Assembly (NCBI GenBank): GCA_944321705.1
Contig: CALUMG010000006.1
Coordinates: 62,001 to 126,000, forward strand
Length of the DNA: 64,000 nucleotides
Origin: an uncultured Muribaculaceae bacterium
GTDB lineage: Bacteria; Bacteroidota; Bacteroidia; Bacteroidales; Muribaculaceae
Direction of reading: 5' to 3'
In this document: one piece after another, positions 8,353 through 17,591 of the stretch
Position numbering within the stretch: the stretch's first letter is position 1
Layout: every line of letters begins with the position of its first letter
Position numbers and translations under genes: made by a program
The notes under the pieces: model-generated
What the model was told of the DNA's origin: nothing
What the model saw: only the letters and a program-made list of their open reading frames with translations
Databases searched by the model: none

Positions 8353-10668
8353 TTAACGACGTTTGGAACGTTTTTTTGATTCTTTCTTTCTCCCTTGCTT
8401 CTTGATGCTCTTGCCTCCTTCAAATGCGTCGCGCAATTTTTCTTGCTTGGATTCTTTCCTCTTGGATGTTACGCTTGCCGTGATGGGAGCGTTGTCGATG
8501 TGGTGGGTTCCGACAGGGTGCTTCTCGTCGATGAGCGCGAAGTCAAGTTGTTTCTTGACGAGGTCGGCACGGGCGATTTGGATTGTAACTTGGTCGCCGA
8601 GGCGGTAACGCTTCTTCTGCCTGCGTCCTATTAGGCAGTAGTTTTTCTCGTCAAATTCATAATAATCGCCTTCAAGGTCGCGTATCGGGACGAGTCCTTC
8701 GCATTTGTTTTCATCGATTTCAACATACAAGCCCCATTCGGTGACTCCAGAAATAGTGCCTTGATAGACTTTTCCAAGACGTTCACCGAGGAATTCAACT
8801 TGCTTGTACTTTATGGAAGCTCTTTCGGCCGATGCCGCAAGTTGCTCCATGTCGCTTGAGTGCTTGCATTCTTCTTCCACTTTTTCGGCATTTGCGCTGC
8901 GCCCGCCTTTTTTGTAGCGGTCGAGCAGGCGATGCACCATCATGTCGGGGTATCGCCTGATGGGGGAAGTGAAATGTGTGTAGTAGTCGAATGCCAGTCC
9001 GTAGTGCCCTATGTTGACCGTGGAGTATACCGCCTTTGCCATTGAACGTATTGCAAGGGTTGACAACATGTTCTCTTCGGGCTTCCCTTTTATTTCGTGG
9101 AGAAGTTTGTTGAGCGACTTGTTGACTTCGGTTGACGCACCTTCGGTTTTTACTTTGTGTCCGAATTGACGTACTATTTCCCCGAAATTTTCAAATTTTT
9201 CGGGGGTTGGTTTGTCATGGATTCGATATACGAAAGTTTTCGCTTTCTTGTCATGTGGAACTTTGCCGATGCTTTCGGCCACGATTTTGTTGGCCAGCAA
9301 CATGAATTCTTCAATCAATTTATTGGCATCTTTCGATACTTTAAAGTATACGTCGACGGGACGTCCGTTTTCATCGATGTCAAATCTCACTTCAAAACGG
9401 TCGAAATCAACCGAACCGTTGTCATATCGGTTCTTGCGCAGAATCTTTGCAAGACGGTCGAGGGTGAGAATCTCGTCGGCGTAGTCACCTTTGCCGGTTT
9501 CAATAATTTCTTGTGCTTCTTCGTAGGTGAAACGTCGGTTGCTGAGTATCACGGTGTGGCAGATGTCGGAATTGATTATGTTTGCATTGTCATCAAGTTC
9601 CAGTATGCACGAGTATGCAAGTTTTTCTTCATTAGGCCTCAATGAGCATATTTCGTTGCACAATCTTTCGGGCAACATTGGCACTGTGCGGTCGACGAGG
9701 TAAACCGATGTGGCTCGGTTGTAGGCTTCCTTGTCGATTATTGAGCCGGGAGTGACATAGTGTGTCACGTCGGCGATGTGCACTCCCACTTGCCAGTTGC
9801 CATTAGGCAATTTTTGTAATGAAAGAGCGTCGTCAAAGTCTTTTGCGTCTTTCGGGTCAATTGTGAATGTGACAACATCGCGGAAGTCTTTACGCTCGGC
9901 AATTATTTCGGGAGTGATTGTGGCATCAAGTTTTTCAGCGGCCTTTTCTACCTCTTCAGGGTATTTGTATGGCAATCCGTATTCAGCAAGGATGGCATGT
10001 ATTTCGGCGTTGTTTTCACCTGCAACTCCGAGCACGTCGATGATTTCTCCTACCGGACTGTTGGCATCGTCGGGCCATTCAATGATTTTTGCTATTGCCT
10101 TGTCGCCTGTTTGACCTCCTTTAAGTTTGTTTTTAGGGATTAGGATGTCGGTGGCGAGGTATTTGCTGTCGGTCACAAGATGTGCAAAGTATTTGTCGAC
10201 TTGCAGCGTGCCGATGAAGACTTGGTCTTTTTTCTCGATTATTTCAATTACTTCGGCTTCAGGCTCAAACCCCTTGCGTTGTGCGCAAATGTGCACTTTC
10301 ACTTTGTCGCCGTTCAAGGCATGCATTGAATTGCGTTCGGCAACAAATATTGCTTCGTCTTCCTGTTCAAGGATGACGCTGTTCTTGCCGTTGCTTCTCC
10401 TGACAAATGTGCCGACGGCCACGTTGCCTCTTGCCTTGGCTTTGAATCGCCCGGGAGTCACCTCGGTGAGAAACCCTTCGATGGCGAGGTTCTCGAGTAT
10501 TTCAACCACGATTGCCCGTTCTTTTGGCGTTTCGGCTCCTATGCCGGCCGATACTTGCTTGTAATTGTAAGGGATGTTTTCTTCTTTGTTGAAAAATTCT
10601 ATTACTTGGTTCTCTACCACGCTTTTCTTTTTGCGGGTACTTTTTTTGCCTTCTTGATTATTTGCCAT
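8353..10668 (-). CDS. rnr: Ribonuclease R
   Basis: Processive 3'-to-5' exoribonuclease that degrades structured RNA. Order of parts: N-terminal winged-helix and cold-shock OB segments (residues about 20-200), the RNB catalytic domain with the metal-binding motif TIDPKDAKDFDDALS near residue 270, HFTSPIRRYPDMMVHR late in RNB, an S1 domain (TISGVTEWGLYVEI...CEGLVPI), and a Lys/Arg-rich tail (KKQGRKKESKKRSKRR) usual for RNase R. The start is set at 10668 (MANNQEGKK). An earlier in-frame ATG at 10707 adds 13 residues not expected in the family. A -7 element TATATTTG (complement of 10735-10742) lies upstream. The gene is monocistronic and complete. Confidence 0.95.
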   Translation of the reverse strand: MANNQEGKKSTRKKKSVVENQVIEFFNKEENIPYNYKQVSAGIGAETPKERAIVVEILENLAIEGFLTEVTPGRFKAKARGNVAVGTFVRRSNGKNSVILEQEDEAIFVAERNSMHALNGDKVKVHICAQRKGFEPEAEVIEIIEKKDQVFIGTLQVDKYFAHLVTDSKYLATDILIPKNKLKGGQTGDKAIAKIIEWPDDANSPVGEIIDVLGVAGENNAEIHAILAEYGLPYKYPEEVEKAAEKLDATITPEIIAERKDFRDVVTFTIDPKDAKDFDDALSLQKLPNGNWQVGVHIADVTHYVTPGSIIDKEAYNRATSVYLVDRTVPMLPERLCNEICSLRPNEEKLAYSCILELDDNANIINSDICHTVILSNRRFTYEEAQEIIETGKGDYADEILTLDRLAKILRKNRYDNGSVDFDRFEVRFDIDENGRPVDVYFKVSKDANKLIEEFMLLANKIVAESIGKVPHDKKAKTFVYRIHDKPTPEKFENFGEIVRQFGHKVKTEGASTEVNKSLNKLLHEIKGKPEENMLSTLAIRSMAKAVYSTVNIGHYGLAFDYYTHFTSPIRRYPDMMVHRLLDRYKKGGRSANAEKVEEECKHSSDMEQLAASAERASIKYKQVEFLGERLGKVYQGTISGVTEWGLYVEIDENKCEGLVPIRDLEGDYYEFDEKNYCLIGRRQKKRYRLGDQVTIQIARADLVKKQLDFALIDEKHPVGTHHIDNAPITASVTSKRKESKQEKLRDAFEGGKSIKKQGRKKESKKRSKRR

Positions 10669-10807
10669 AAGTGCCGCTTTTATGTTATCGGCCCGAATCC
10701 TGCACACTGCATGACGGGCTCGTTGTTATGCATACAAATATAATGTTAATTTCCAAGAAATCGAAAGAACATGTGTTAAAATGCATAAGTTGGAACCGTC
10801 TAAAATG

Positions 10808-10852
10808 CGAAGCCGTGCGGCTTTGCTGGCTGCACGGCTTCGTGTGTTTTTT
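10808..10852. terminator. Terminator between rnr and surE
   Basis: The 11-bp perfect stem CGAAGCCGTGC (10808-10818) / GCACGGCTTCG (10832-10842) has T runs on both strands. It follows the surE stop on the minus strand. Confidence 0.7.
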
Positions 10853-10863
10853 ATGTTTGGCAT

Positions 10864-11640
10864 TTAATCAAACAGCTTTGATGTGTCTTCAAGTAGGTCG
10901 TGAGCCGTTTGGTCGGCACGGCATGGCACGACAGTTGCATAATCGCGTTTCAGCCAATACAAGTCGGTTTCTTGGTTGTCGGGATTCTCGGCTATGTATT
11001 TACCTGTCAGCCAATAATAAGGCATGCCATGAGGGTCGATGCGACTGTCATATTCTTCGGTCCAACGTCCTTTTGCTGCAATGGTGGTCTTTATGCCGTT
11101 TAGCTTGGTGCATTTTGGGATGTTAACATTGTAGCACACGCCTTGAGAAGGTAGCCGGTTGTCGATGGCGGCTTCGATGAATTGTCGCACGACCGGCTCG
11201 CAAACTGTGAAATCGGCATCGGAAGGGTAATCGCCATAGGAGAATCCTATGCTCGGGACATTGAGAAACGAGCCTTCAAAGGCGATTCCCATTGTGCCTG
11301 AGTATATCGCGCTGTTGCCTGAATTGTATCCGTGGTTTATTCCCGACAGCACGATGTCGGGAGTGCGCGGCATCAAGTTGCTGACTGCCAGTTTTATGCA
11401 ATCCACCGGCGTGCCTGTGACGTAATAAGAGGTAAGCCCGGGCTCATCGGTCAGTAATTTTGCACGCAACGGGGTAGTAACGGTCAGTGCCGATGATTTC
11501 CCCGATTGGTGGTCGTGTGGAGCAGCAATGAACACATCGCCATATTCCCTGGCAATGTCTGAGAGAACTTTTATTCCCTTGGCCAAGTAGCCGTCATCGT
11601 TGCCTATGAATATCAGCGGTCGCTTTTTGCAATTGTCCAT
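10864..11640 (-). CDS. surE: 5'/3'-nucleotidase SurE
   Basis: Metal-dependent phosphatase of nucleoside monophosphates, linked to stationary-phase survival. The N-terminal motif FIGNDDGYLAKGI carries the paired Asp metal ligands. SGINHGYNSGNSAIYSGTMG carries the conserved Asn and Ser residues, and the AAPHDHQSG segment also fits. Length 258 is normal. It ends the minus-strand run that begins at parA, after the lytic transglycosylase (50 bp gap). A soluble cytoplasmic enzyme is expected; no signal peptide is visible. The call is firm. Confidence 0.95.
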   Translation of the reverse strand: MDNCKKRPLIFIGNDDGYLAKGIKVLSDIAREYGDVFIAAPHDHQSGKSSALTVTTPLRAKLLTDEPGLTSYYVTGTPVDCIKLAVSNLMPRTPDIVLSGINHGYNSGNSAIYSGTMGIAFEGSFLNVPSIGFSYGDYPSDADFTVCEPVVRQFIEAAIDNRLPSQGVCYNVNIPKCTKLNGIKTTIAAKGRWTEEYDSRIDPHGMPYYWLTGKYIAENPDNQETDLYWLKRDYATVVPCRADQTAHDLLEDTSKLFD

Positions 11641-11689
11641 GTAATTAATATATTGCTTGGAACTGTTTTATGCTTTTGTGAATAGAAGT

Positions 11690-13240
11690 TTATTTTATGG
11701 GAATGAGCAATGTTTGGCCGGCTCTGATTTTGCTGCCGCGTATGCCGTTTGCCCTGCGAATGTCGGTAACTGTGACGCCATCGTAAAGCATTGCTATTCC
11801 AGAGAGTGTTTCTCCCGATTTCACCTTGTGCTTGCGTGTGCGTGTCTTTTTCTTGCTGCTTGAAGATGAGGAAGATTGCTTTTTCTTGGTAGTGTTTTGT
11901 GCTATTTCTTCACCGTTGCTGTTGACGCGAACGCGTTGATAGGTGCGTATTTTCAGCAATTGGCCACGTTGGATGTTGTCGCCTTTCATGCCGTTTGCCT
12001 TCTTGATGCTGTTTATGGTCACACCATACTTGCGGGCTATGACCGATAATGATTCTCCGCGGCGCACCTTGTGGTATTTTGTCACGAGTTTGCGTTCGTA
12101 GGTATAGTTTCCGTCACCCGAAGCGACTGAGTAGTCGGTGGGTTGCACGACCCCACGCAGGCCATATTTGCTCGTGTTGAAGTTCAAGATGCTGTCCTCG
12201 CTCATTATGTAGCTGTACACTTGTTGAGAGGGCAATATCAGTTTGTAAGGATGATTGTTTCCCGGAATTATGTCTTTGCGGTATTGAGGATTCAGTACTC
12301 GTATTTCCTCGACGGGCATGTTGAGCACGGCTGAAATTTGATCGAAGTGCACGCGCCTGTTGATGCTTATAGTGTCGGTTATGAGCGGCTTTTTTGCAAG
12401 GCTCGGACTTATGTTGTGGCTCTTGAAATAGGTCATAACATAGTTGGCCGCGATGAATGCCGGGACATATCCGCGAGTCTCTTTCGGTAGATAATAATAA
12501 ATTTCCCAAAAGTCCTTGGAGTCGGATTTGCCGCTGGCGGCAGCAGCGCGTCTCAAGGCTTTGTTGACATTGCCCGGGCCGCAGTTGTAGGCCGCGATGG
12601 CAAGTGACCAATCGTTGTAAATGCCATAAAGCTCTTTCAGATATTTTGCAGCCATTTCCGATGAACGATATGGGTCGCGGCGTTCGTCGACGAGCGAATT
12701 TACTTCCAGCCCGAGTCCTTTTGCCGTACCTATCATGAATTGCCATAGGCCTGTTGCGCCGGCACGCGATACGGCGACGGGATTTAGAGCCGATTCTATC
12801 ACTGGCAAATATTTTAATTCAAGAGGTAGTCCCTCTTTTTCAAGAGCTTGTTCAAAGATAGGCATGTAGTACATGCTCATTCCGAGCATGGTTTCGACCA
12901 AGCTGCGACGACGCTCTACATACATCTCGATGTAGCTGCGCACGATTTGGTTGTAGGGCATTTCTATTACCGTCGGCAGCGATTTCAGCCGCTCGATGTA
13001 TTCTTTATCGCTCAGGTTGTCATTGCTTGACCTGTTTTCAACATCGGCATCGAGAACCATGTAGTTGCGGATGTACCAGTTTTCGCGCATGGCACGAGTG
13101 TCGGTTTCAAAACTTTCGGGATAAACGATTGCCGTGTCGGAAATGGTTTCCTTGATGGTCAATATTGTAGGTGTCGGCGCGGCTATTGATGTGAGAGCCG
13201 ATGCACCGACTATGATTGAAATTAATAAATTCCTTTTCAT
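11690..13240 (-). CDS. Membrane-bound lytic transglycosylase with two LysM domains (MltD-like)
   Basis: Periplasmic murein lyase that cleaves the MurNAc-GlcNAc bond with formation of 1,6-anhydroMurNAc. An N-terminal signal peptide (ISIIVGASALTSIAAP) is followed by a helical lead. The SLT domain has catalytic Glu in VIESALNPVAVSRAGATGLWQFM (about residues 147-168) and the downstream YLKELYGIYNDWSLAIAAYNCGPG block. Two LysM repeats follow (about 388-432 and 468-512), each with the xVxxGETL/SLS-IA pattern, separated by a Ser/Lys-rich linker. The linkers suggest a wall-spanning arrangement. Neighbours are DUF5683 and ParAB, an order seen widely in Bacteroidetes. Confidence 0.93.
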   Translation of the reverse strand: MKRNLLISIIVGASALTSIAAPTPTILTIKETISDTAIVYPESFETDTRAMRENWYIRNYMVLDADVENRSSNDNLSDKEYIERLKSLPTVIEMPYNQIVRSYIEMYVERRRSLVETMLGMSMYYMPIFEQALEKEGLPLELKYLPVIESALNPVAVSRAGATGLWQFMIGTAKGLGLEVNSLVDERRDPYRSSEMAAKYLKELYGIYNDWSLAIAAYNCGPGNVNKALRRAAAASGKSDSKDFWEIYYYLPKETRGYVPAFIAANYVMTYFKSHNISPSLAKKPLITDTISINRRVHFDQISAVLNMPVEEIRVLNPQYRKDIIPGNNHPYKLILPSQQVYSYIMSEDSILNFNTSKYGLRGVVQPTDYSVASGDGNYTYERKLVTKYHKVRRGESLSVIARKYGVTINSIKKANGMKGDNIQRGQLLKIRTYQRVRVNSNGEEIAQNTTKKKQSSSSSSSKKKTRTRKHKVKSGETLSGIAMLYDGVTVTDIRRANGIRGSKIRAGQTLLIPIK

Positions 13241-13278
13241 CTTTATGTTATGTTATCGATATCGGTTTTTAAAGCAAG

Positions 13279-14163
13279 TTAGAACTCGAAACTCACGGCA
13301 CCTCCGAGCGAAGGCAGGTTGCTTGTCTGCGGCTGGCCTATGGCAGCCGGTTTTAATTTTATCGACAAGTCGGGGGAAATGTCGAAATTGGCAAGCGACG
13401 CGTCAACGTAGGCATCGATTATGCACACAAGATATAATCCCACCATGCAAATGATGCAAAGGTCCCTGTTGCGACGGTAGAAGTCTTTTCTCGACCGTAA
13501 AGTATTTTCAAGCCAATCCATGTCAAGATCTTCTTCCCTGATAGTGGATGGATAGAAATCCATGTAGCTTTTAGTGTTAGGGTCGTTGTCGGTTATGTCT
13601 CCATAGGCTCTTGTATAGTCTTTCAACATCTGGTTGTTCCATGACGTTGCGTAGGCGAGCCCCACATAACCGCCGGCGATAATTGGTAATTTCCAGTATC
13701 GGCGGTTGTATATTTGTCCCAGTCCGGGGAACAATGCCGAAAGCCATACGGCGCGTGTCGGATTGGGGTTGAATACTTTTATTTCTCCATAAGCGGCTCG
13801 TTCGAGCGAATCTTTTCTGATGGAGTCATTCCTCGCTTTTATGCGTTGAGCCAATAATTCCGCTGAAATGCTGTCGGTCGCGGCTAAATCGACTGTGTCG
13901 GTCATTATGTCATCGATTCGGATTAGGCTGTCGGCAGGAATCAATGTTACTTCATCTTCATCGAGAACAACTTTCATCCTGTCGTCGGGCAATTGGCGGG
14001 CGACAGGGATTTCCGCAGGAATCGAGTCGGTCGGAATGGAATCGGCCATCAGGCTCAATGTCTTTGCATCGGCGAATACTTGCACAGGAACGATAAACAC
14101 CATGCACAGCACTATGGCTGTGCACTTGTAGAAGCGTTCTTTTGTCCTCTTGGAGAATTTCAC
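13279..14163 (-). CDS. DUF5683 domain membrane protein
   Basis: Function unknown. It has an N-terminal hydrophobic signal (CTAIVLCMVFIVPVQVFA) and an Asp/Ser/Ile-rich periplasmic stretch (residues about 30-130). A C-terminal domain follows, beginning AVWLSALFPGLGQIYNRRYWKLP with two or three hydrophobic helices (about 140-165 and 235-262). The ALFPGLGQIYNR motif is the hallmark of DUF5683. It lies between the murein lyase and parB, all on the minus strand with gaps of 38 and 42 bp, so it probably belongs to the parAB transcript. A link between chromosome partition and the envelope is only suggested by gene order. Confidence 0.8.
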   Translation of the reverse strand: MKFSKRTKERFYKCTAIVLCMVFIVPVQVFADAKTLSLMADSIPTDSIPAEIPVARQLPDDRMKVVLDEDEVTLIPADSLIRIDDIMTDTVDLAATDSISAELLAQRIKARNDSIRKDSLERAAYGEIKVFNPNPTRAVWLSALFPGLGQIYNRRYWKLPIIAGGYVGLAYATSWNNQMLKDYTRAYGDITDNDPNTKSYMDFYPSTIREEDLDMDWLENTLRSRKDFYRRNRDLCIICMVGLYLVCIIDAYVDASLANFDISPDLSIKLKPAAIGQPQTSNLPSLGGAVSFEF

Positions 14164-14205
14164 TCTTATTTTATCAATTAATAAACAGGTTTGCAGAATG
14201 CAAAT

Positions 14206-15111
14206 TTACTGCAAATTTTGTAAATCGTCATTCTTTATCCTGTCAAAGATATTAATTAATCTTTCAAGTTCTTCTTCATTGTTGAACGGGAAAGTTATTT
14301 TTCCTTTGCCTTTGGCGTCGCATGAAAATTTCACTTGCGTGTTGAAAGATGCCGACAAGTGCTTTTTGAGAATGTCATAGTCTTTGTTTGTCAGTCGTTT
14401 AGGCTGGTTTTCTTGCTCATTTGCCGCTTCTTGACCCTTCTCGTTGTAAATCTTGGCAAGTGCTTCAACTTGACGCACCGAGAGGCCTTTTTTCAGAGTT
14501 TCGTTATAAAGTTTTAACTGCAATGAAGGTTTTTCAACAGCAAGCAACGCCCTTGCGTGTCCCATGTCGATGCGCTTGTCGCGCAATCCCAGTTGCACTT
14601 CGGCCGGTAATTTGAGCAGGCGCAAGAAATTGGCCACGGTTGCGCGTTTTTTCCCGATTCGTTCGCTCAGCCGTTCTTGTGTCAGATTGTATTGCTCTAT
14701 CAGTTTTTTGAAAGTAAGGGCTATTTCTATCGCATTCAAGTCCTCTCGCTGAATGTTCTCAATCAATGCCATTTCGGTTATTTCGGCATCGTTGGCAGTC
14801 CTTACATAAGCCGGCACAGAGTCGAGCCCGGCAATTTTTGCCGCTCTGAAACGTCTTTCTCCCGAGATGATTTGGTAGTTGTCGGAGCCTATGCTTCGCA
14901 ACGTGATGGGTTGTATTATTCCCAATTCTTTTATTGAAGAAGCCAGTTCTTGAAGAGATTCTTCATCAAAGTTGGAACGAGGTTGCTCCGGATTTGGCGA
15001 GATTTGGTCGATAGGGATCTCATTGATGGCCGATGAGCCACTCGTCTGAATGTCGTCCATTGAAATGAGCGAATCCAGTCCGCGACCTAAAGCTGAACGT
15101 TTCATCGACAT
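14206..15111 (-). CDS. parB: Chromosome partitioning protein ParB
   Basis: CTP-dependent DNA clamp that loads at parS sites. The N-terminal KRSALGRGLDSLI peptide stimulates ParA. The ParB/Srx CTPase box includes ISGERRFRAAKIAG, and the NIQREDLNAIEIA motif leads to the helix-turn-helix segment LSERIGKKRATVANFLRLLKLP (parS binding). A C-terminal dimerisation domain ends the 301-residue protein. It follows parA by 51 bp on the same strand. I did not find a recognisable parS inside the window. ATG 15111 is used; ATG 15105 is an alternative two codons in. Confidence 0.96.
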   Translation of the reverse strand: MSMKRSALGRGLDSLISMDDIQTSGSSAINEIPIDQISPNPEQPRSNFDEESLQELASSIKELGIIQPITLRSIGSDNYQIISGERRFRAAKIAGLDSVPAYVRTANDAEITEMALIENIQREDLNAIEIALTFKKLIEQYNLTQERLSERIGKKRATVANFLRLLKLPAEVQLGLRDKRIDMGHARALLAVEKPSLQLKLYNETLKKGLSVRQVEALAKIYNEKGQEAANEQENQPKRLTNKDYDILKKHLSASFNTQVKFSCDAKGKGKITFPFNNEEELERLINIFDRIKNDDLQNLQ

Positions 15112-15162
15112 GGTTGTATGTTGTTTTTTTGTAGTTGTGAGTATTGATTAATAAAAAGGGAT

Positions 15163-15942
15163 TCAAGCCGACTGTCGGTTTCTGGATCTTGCGATGAGTT
15201 CGCGAGCCAGTTGTAGGTGGCTTGTGGAGCCTTTGCTTTCAGCATCATACAGGATTGCCGGAAGTCCATGGCTTGGAGCTTCGCTGAGCCTGATGTTGCG
15301 TGGGATGACGGTATTGAACACCATCTCTCCGAAATGGCCTTTCAATTCTTCGTATATTTGATTGGCGAGTCGCAAGCGAGCGTCATACATCGTAAGCAGG
15401 AAGCCTTCGATGGCCAGGTGGGGATTAAGTTTGGATTTTATTATACGTATAGTGTTTAGCAACTTGCTGATTCCTTCAAGTGCGAAGTATTCGGCTTGCA
15501 CGGGAATGATGACCGAGTCGGCAGCTGTGAGTGCGTTGACGGTTATTAATCCGAGGGAAGGGCTGCAATCGATGAGGATGAAATCATAATCATCTTTGAC
15601 TTGGGCAAGCAAGGTGTGTAATACTTTCTCGCGATTGGGTTTGTTGATGAGTTCCAATTCTGCACCTACGAGGTCAATACGGGAACCTACGAGTTCAAGA
15701 TTGTCGACGCAAGTTTTCACTTGAGTTCCGTTGAGGGGGTAATCGTCCACGAGACACTCGTATATAGAAGAGTTCATGGACTTCGGGTCTATTCCAAGTC
15801 CGGAAGTTGCGTTTGCCTGAGGGTCGGCATCAATAATCAGTACTTTTTTACCTTGCACGGCAAGAGAAGAGGCAAGGTTGATGGCCGTGGTGGTTTTTCC
15901 CACGCCGCCTTTTTGATTGGCTATTGCGATAATTTTACCCAT
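15163..15942 (-). CDS. parA: Chromosome partitioning ATPase ParA/Soj
   Basis: Walker-type ATPase that drives segregation of ParB-bound origins. The deviant Walker A motif KGGVGKTTTAINLA is near the N terminus, Walker A' DADPQANATSG follows, and Walker B FILIDCSPSLG is present. Start at 15942 gives MGKIIAIANQKGG, the standard ParA N terminus; the ATG at 15975 adds 11 residues foreign to the family. Length is 259. It heads the run parA-parB-DUF5683-lytic transglycosylase-surE. ParAB of this type are chromosomal and usually lie near the origin, which the DnaA-box-like sites upstream weakly support. Confidence 0.95.
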   Translation of the reverse strand: MGKIIAIANQKGGVGKTTTAINLASSLAVQGKKVLIIDADPQANATSGLGIDPKSMNSSIYECLVDDYPLNGTQVKTCVDNLELVGSRIDLVGAELELINKPNREKVLHTLLAQVKDDYDFILIDCSPSLGLITVNALTAADSVIIPVQAEYFALEGISKLLNTIRIIKSKLNPHLAIEGFLLTMYDARLRLANQIYEELKGHFGEMVFNTVIPRNIRLSEAPSHGLPAILYDAESKGSTSHLQLARELIARSRNRQSA

Positions 15943-16333
15943 ACAAATAAAAATTTCACGTTGCAAAGGAATCATATTTTGTTTATATATCCTTGTATTT
16001 CAGATAAAAAAATGCAAAATTGTTGATAAGTGGGCATTTTTGTTAATAACTCGGCTCAGACATGGAAGTTATCAACAATTGTTTAAAAAGCTGATTTCGG
16101 CAAATGATTCTCTCGACAGGCTAAAAAGCATGGCGTTATGGCACAGGCGTTTTTAGGAGTCCATAGCCATGCGCCGAGTGAAAATCGAGGCGCATGTCTC
16201 GTGCAAATTACGGCCGGATGGCGCATATGCGTTTTTTAAGAGTTCTTGTCGTAAAAATTAAGATTGCAATGTGGAGTATGATTTTAGAAAAAATGATAAT
16301 TTTGCACATCAGGAGACAAATGTATTTTTGTGT
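15943..16333. other. Divergent spacer between parA and the membrane HTH regulator
   Basis: This 391-bp region holds three 9-mers close to a DnaA box: TGTTGATAA at 16022-16030, TGTTAATAA at 16042-16050 and TTATCAACA at 16070-16078. An AT-rich stretch lies just left of them (15943-16020). A promoter -7 element for the right-hand gene is at 16297. No gene seen. Confidence 0.4.
16297..16304 (+). promoter_or_regulatory. -7 element for the membrane HTH gene
   Basis: TAATTTTG matches TAnnTTTG; start of transcription would be near 16311. No TTTG at the -33 distance. It places the earlier ATG at 16271 upstream of the transcript and so favours ATG 16334. Confidence 0.45.
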
Positions 16334-17488
16334 ATGACCATGTCGTCACCTTGTATATTTTATGCTGCCGCATGTATGGCATTCATCCTTTCGGGGGTGT
16401 TTTGCAGCGTCGTGCGTTGGAGTCACATGTGCAAACCGTATGATGAAATGGAGGATTACTTCTATCCGGCTCGCAAATACGTGTCATTTTTCTATTTTTT
16501 TATAATATTGCAATTCCCATATCTCTATGCTCCGTCGGATGAAGACACATGGCTCTACATAAGGGCGTTTGGCATAATATATTATCCATTGTGCTTTTCT
16601 GTGTTGTTCTTGCGTTACTTCGACAATGACCGGCTGGCTTCCAACAGGAAGATTGCGCTCTTGATGTCGGTTTCATTTGCGTTGATTTTATTTATGCTCG
16701 TGTTGACGCTGCTCGGAGATTCGCCTGTGGTCGCCGATTGCATGCGAGCCGCATTTTATGCTTCGGGAGCGGTCAGCGTGGCTTTGACTGCCGTCATGCT
16801 TGTAATCTCAGGAAGATTGAAGAAGAAAATAGGCAAGTATCATTACGACAGTTTTTCCAATGAAGATGATTTCCCATACAAGTTCGCCGCGAGGGTGGTA
16901 AACATGCCGTTGGCGTTTGCGATAGTCATGTGGATATTGTATCTCACGGGCAGCCATTGGTTTAAAATGGCGGTCGATATTGTTGTGGCAGTATGGATGG
17001 TAGGCATCCTCACTGTAATATTGCATCCCCAGCGCGGAGTGGTGCTTACATCGGGGATTGAAAGAGACATTAAGAGCAAACAAGCAGAAATCATAAAGAA
17101 AGCCCAAGAGGATGATTTGGTGGGCGATAATGAAAATGTTCCAGCCGGCAAGGAGCTAGATAAGGAAATAGAGCAGATAAAAGCCGAGATATATTCTATT
17201 GTTGTGGGAAAGAAACGTTTTTTAGACCCTCATTTCAATCTTGACGCGCTTGCTGGTGAGATGACATTGTGCGGACGCACCAAGTTGGCGCGTGTATGCG
17301 CAAGGTATTTGAACGGGTTCTATTATGTAGTCAACATTCCTCGAGTGGAGTATGCCGAGGCTTATCTCGAAGCCAATCCCAATGCCACAAAAAAGGAAGT
17401 TGCATTAGCTTCGGGGTTCACATCGCGTGATAATTACAAGCATGCAGTCGACGCAGTAAAGAAACTCAAGCAAAGTCGGAAAATATGA
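16334..17488 (+). CDS. Membrane protein with seven helices and a C-terminal AraC-like HTH
   Basis: 384 residues from ATG 16334. About seven hydrophobic segments fill residues 1-240, including FFYFFIILQFPYLYA and MLVIS-flanked helices. A charged linker follows (EIIKKAQEDDLVGDNEN). The C-terminal 85 residues read FLDPHFNLDALAGEMTLCGRT...LNGFYYVVNIPRVEYAEAYL...KKEVALASGFTSRDNY, an AraC-type double HTH in which LDALA and KKEVALASGF mark the two recognition units. Such proteins act as one-component membrane sensors: a signal in the membrane part would control DNA binding. The gene lies 192 bp upstream of the PI-PLC lipoprotein on the same strand, which may be its target. The signal is unknown. Confidence 0.75.
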   Translation: MTMSSPCIFYAAACMAFILSGVFCSVVRWSHMCKPYDEMEDYFYPARKYVSFFYFFIILQFPYLYAPSDEDTWLYIRAFGIIYYPLCFSVLFLRYFDNDRLASNRKIALLMSVSFALILFMLVLTLLGDSPVVADCMRAAFYASGAVSVALTAVMLVISGRLKKKIGKYHYDSFSNEDDFPYKFAARVVNMPLAFAIVMWILYLTGSHWFKMAVDIVVAVWMVGILTVILHPQRGVVLTSGIERDIKSKQAEIIKKAQEDDLVGDNENVPAGKELDKEIEQIKAEIYSIVVGKKRFLDPHFNLDALAGEMTLCGRTKLARVCARYLNGFYYVVNIPRVEYAEAYLEANPNATKKEVALASGFTSRDNYKHAVDAVKKLKQSRKI

Positions 17489-17548
17489 ATGCGGCTTTTT
17501 AAAATTAACCGATTTACGTGTCTTTTAATATATTGTAACCAAAAATGT

Positions 17549-17581
17549 ACTGAGGTTCGTGCCTGTGAACTGAGATTCGTG
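17549..17581 (+). repeat. Direct repeat with 20-bp phase upstream of the PI-PLC gene
   Basis: ACTGAGGTTCGTG (17549-17561) and ACTGAGATTCGTG (17569-17581) share 12 of 13 bases and start exactly 20 bp apart, two helical turns. They end 10 bp before a -7 element at 17592, covering the place of the -33 box. This is a typical layout for an activator operator. Confidence 0.55.
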
Positions 17582-17591
17582 TCGACGAAAT

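Noticed and set aside
14206..16270. parS sites near parAB
   Set aside because: I did not see a clear 16-bp CACGTG-centred palindrome of the parS type around the operon.
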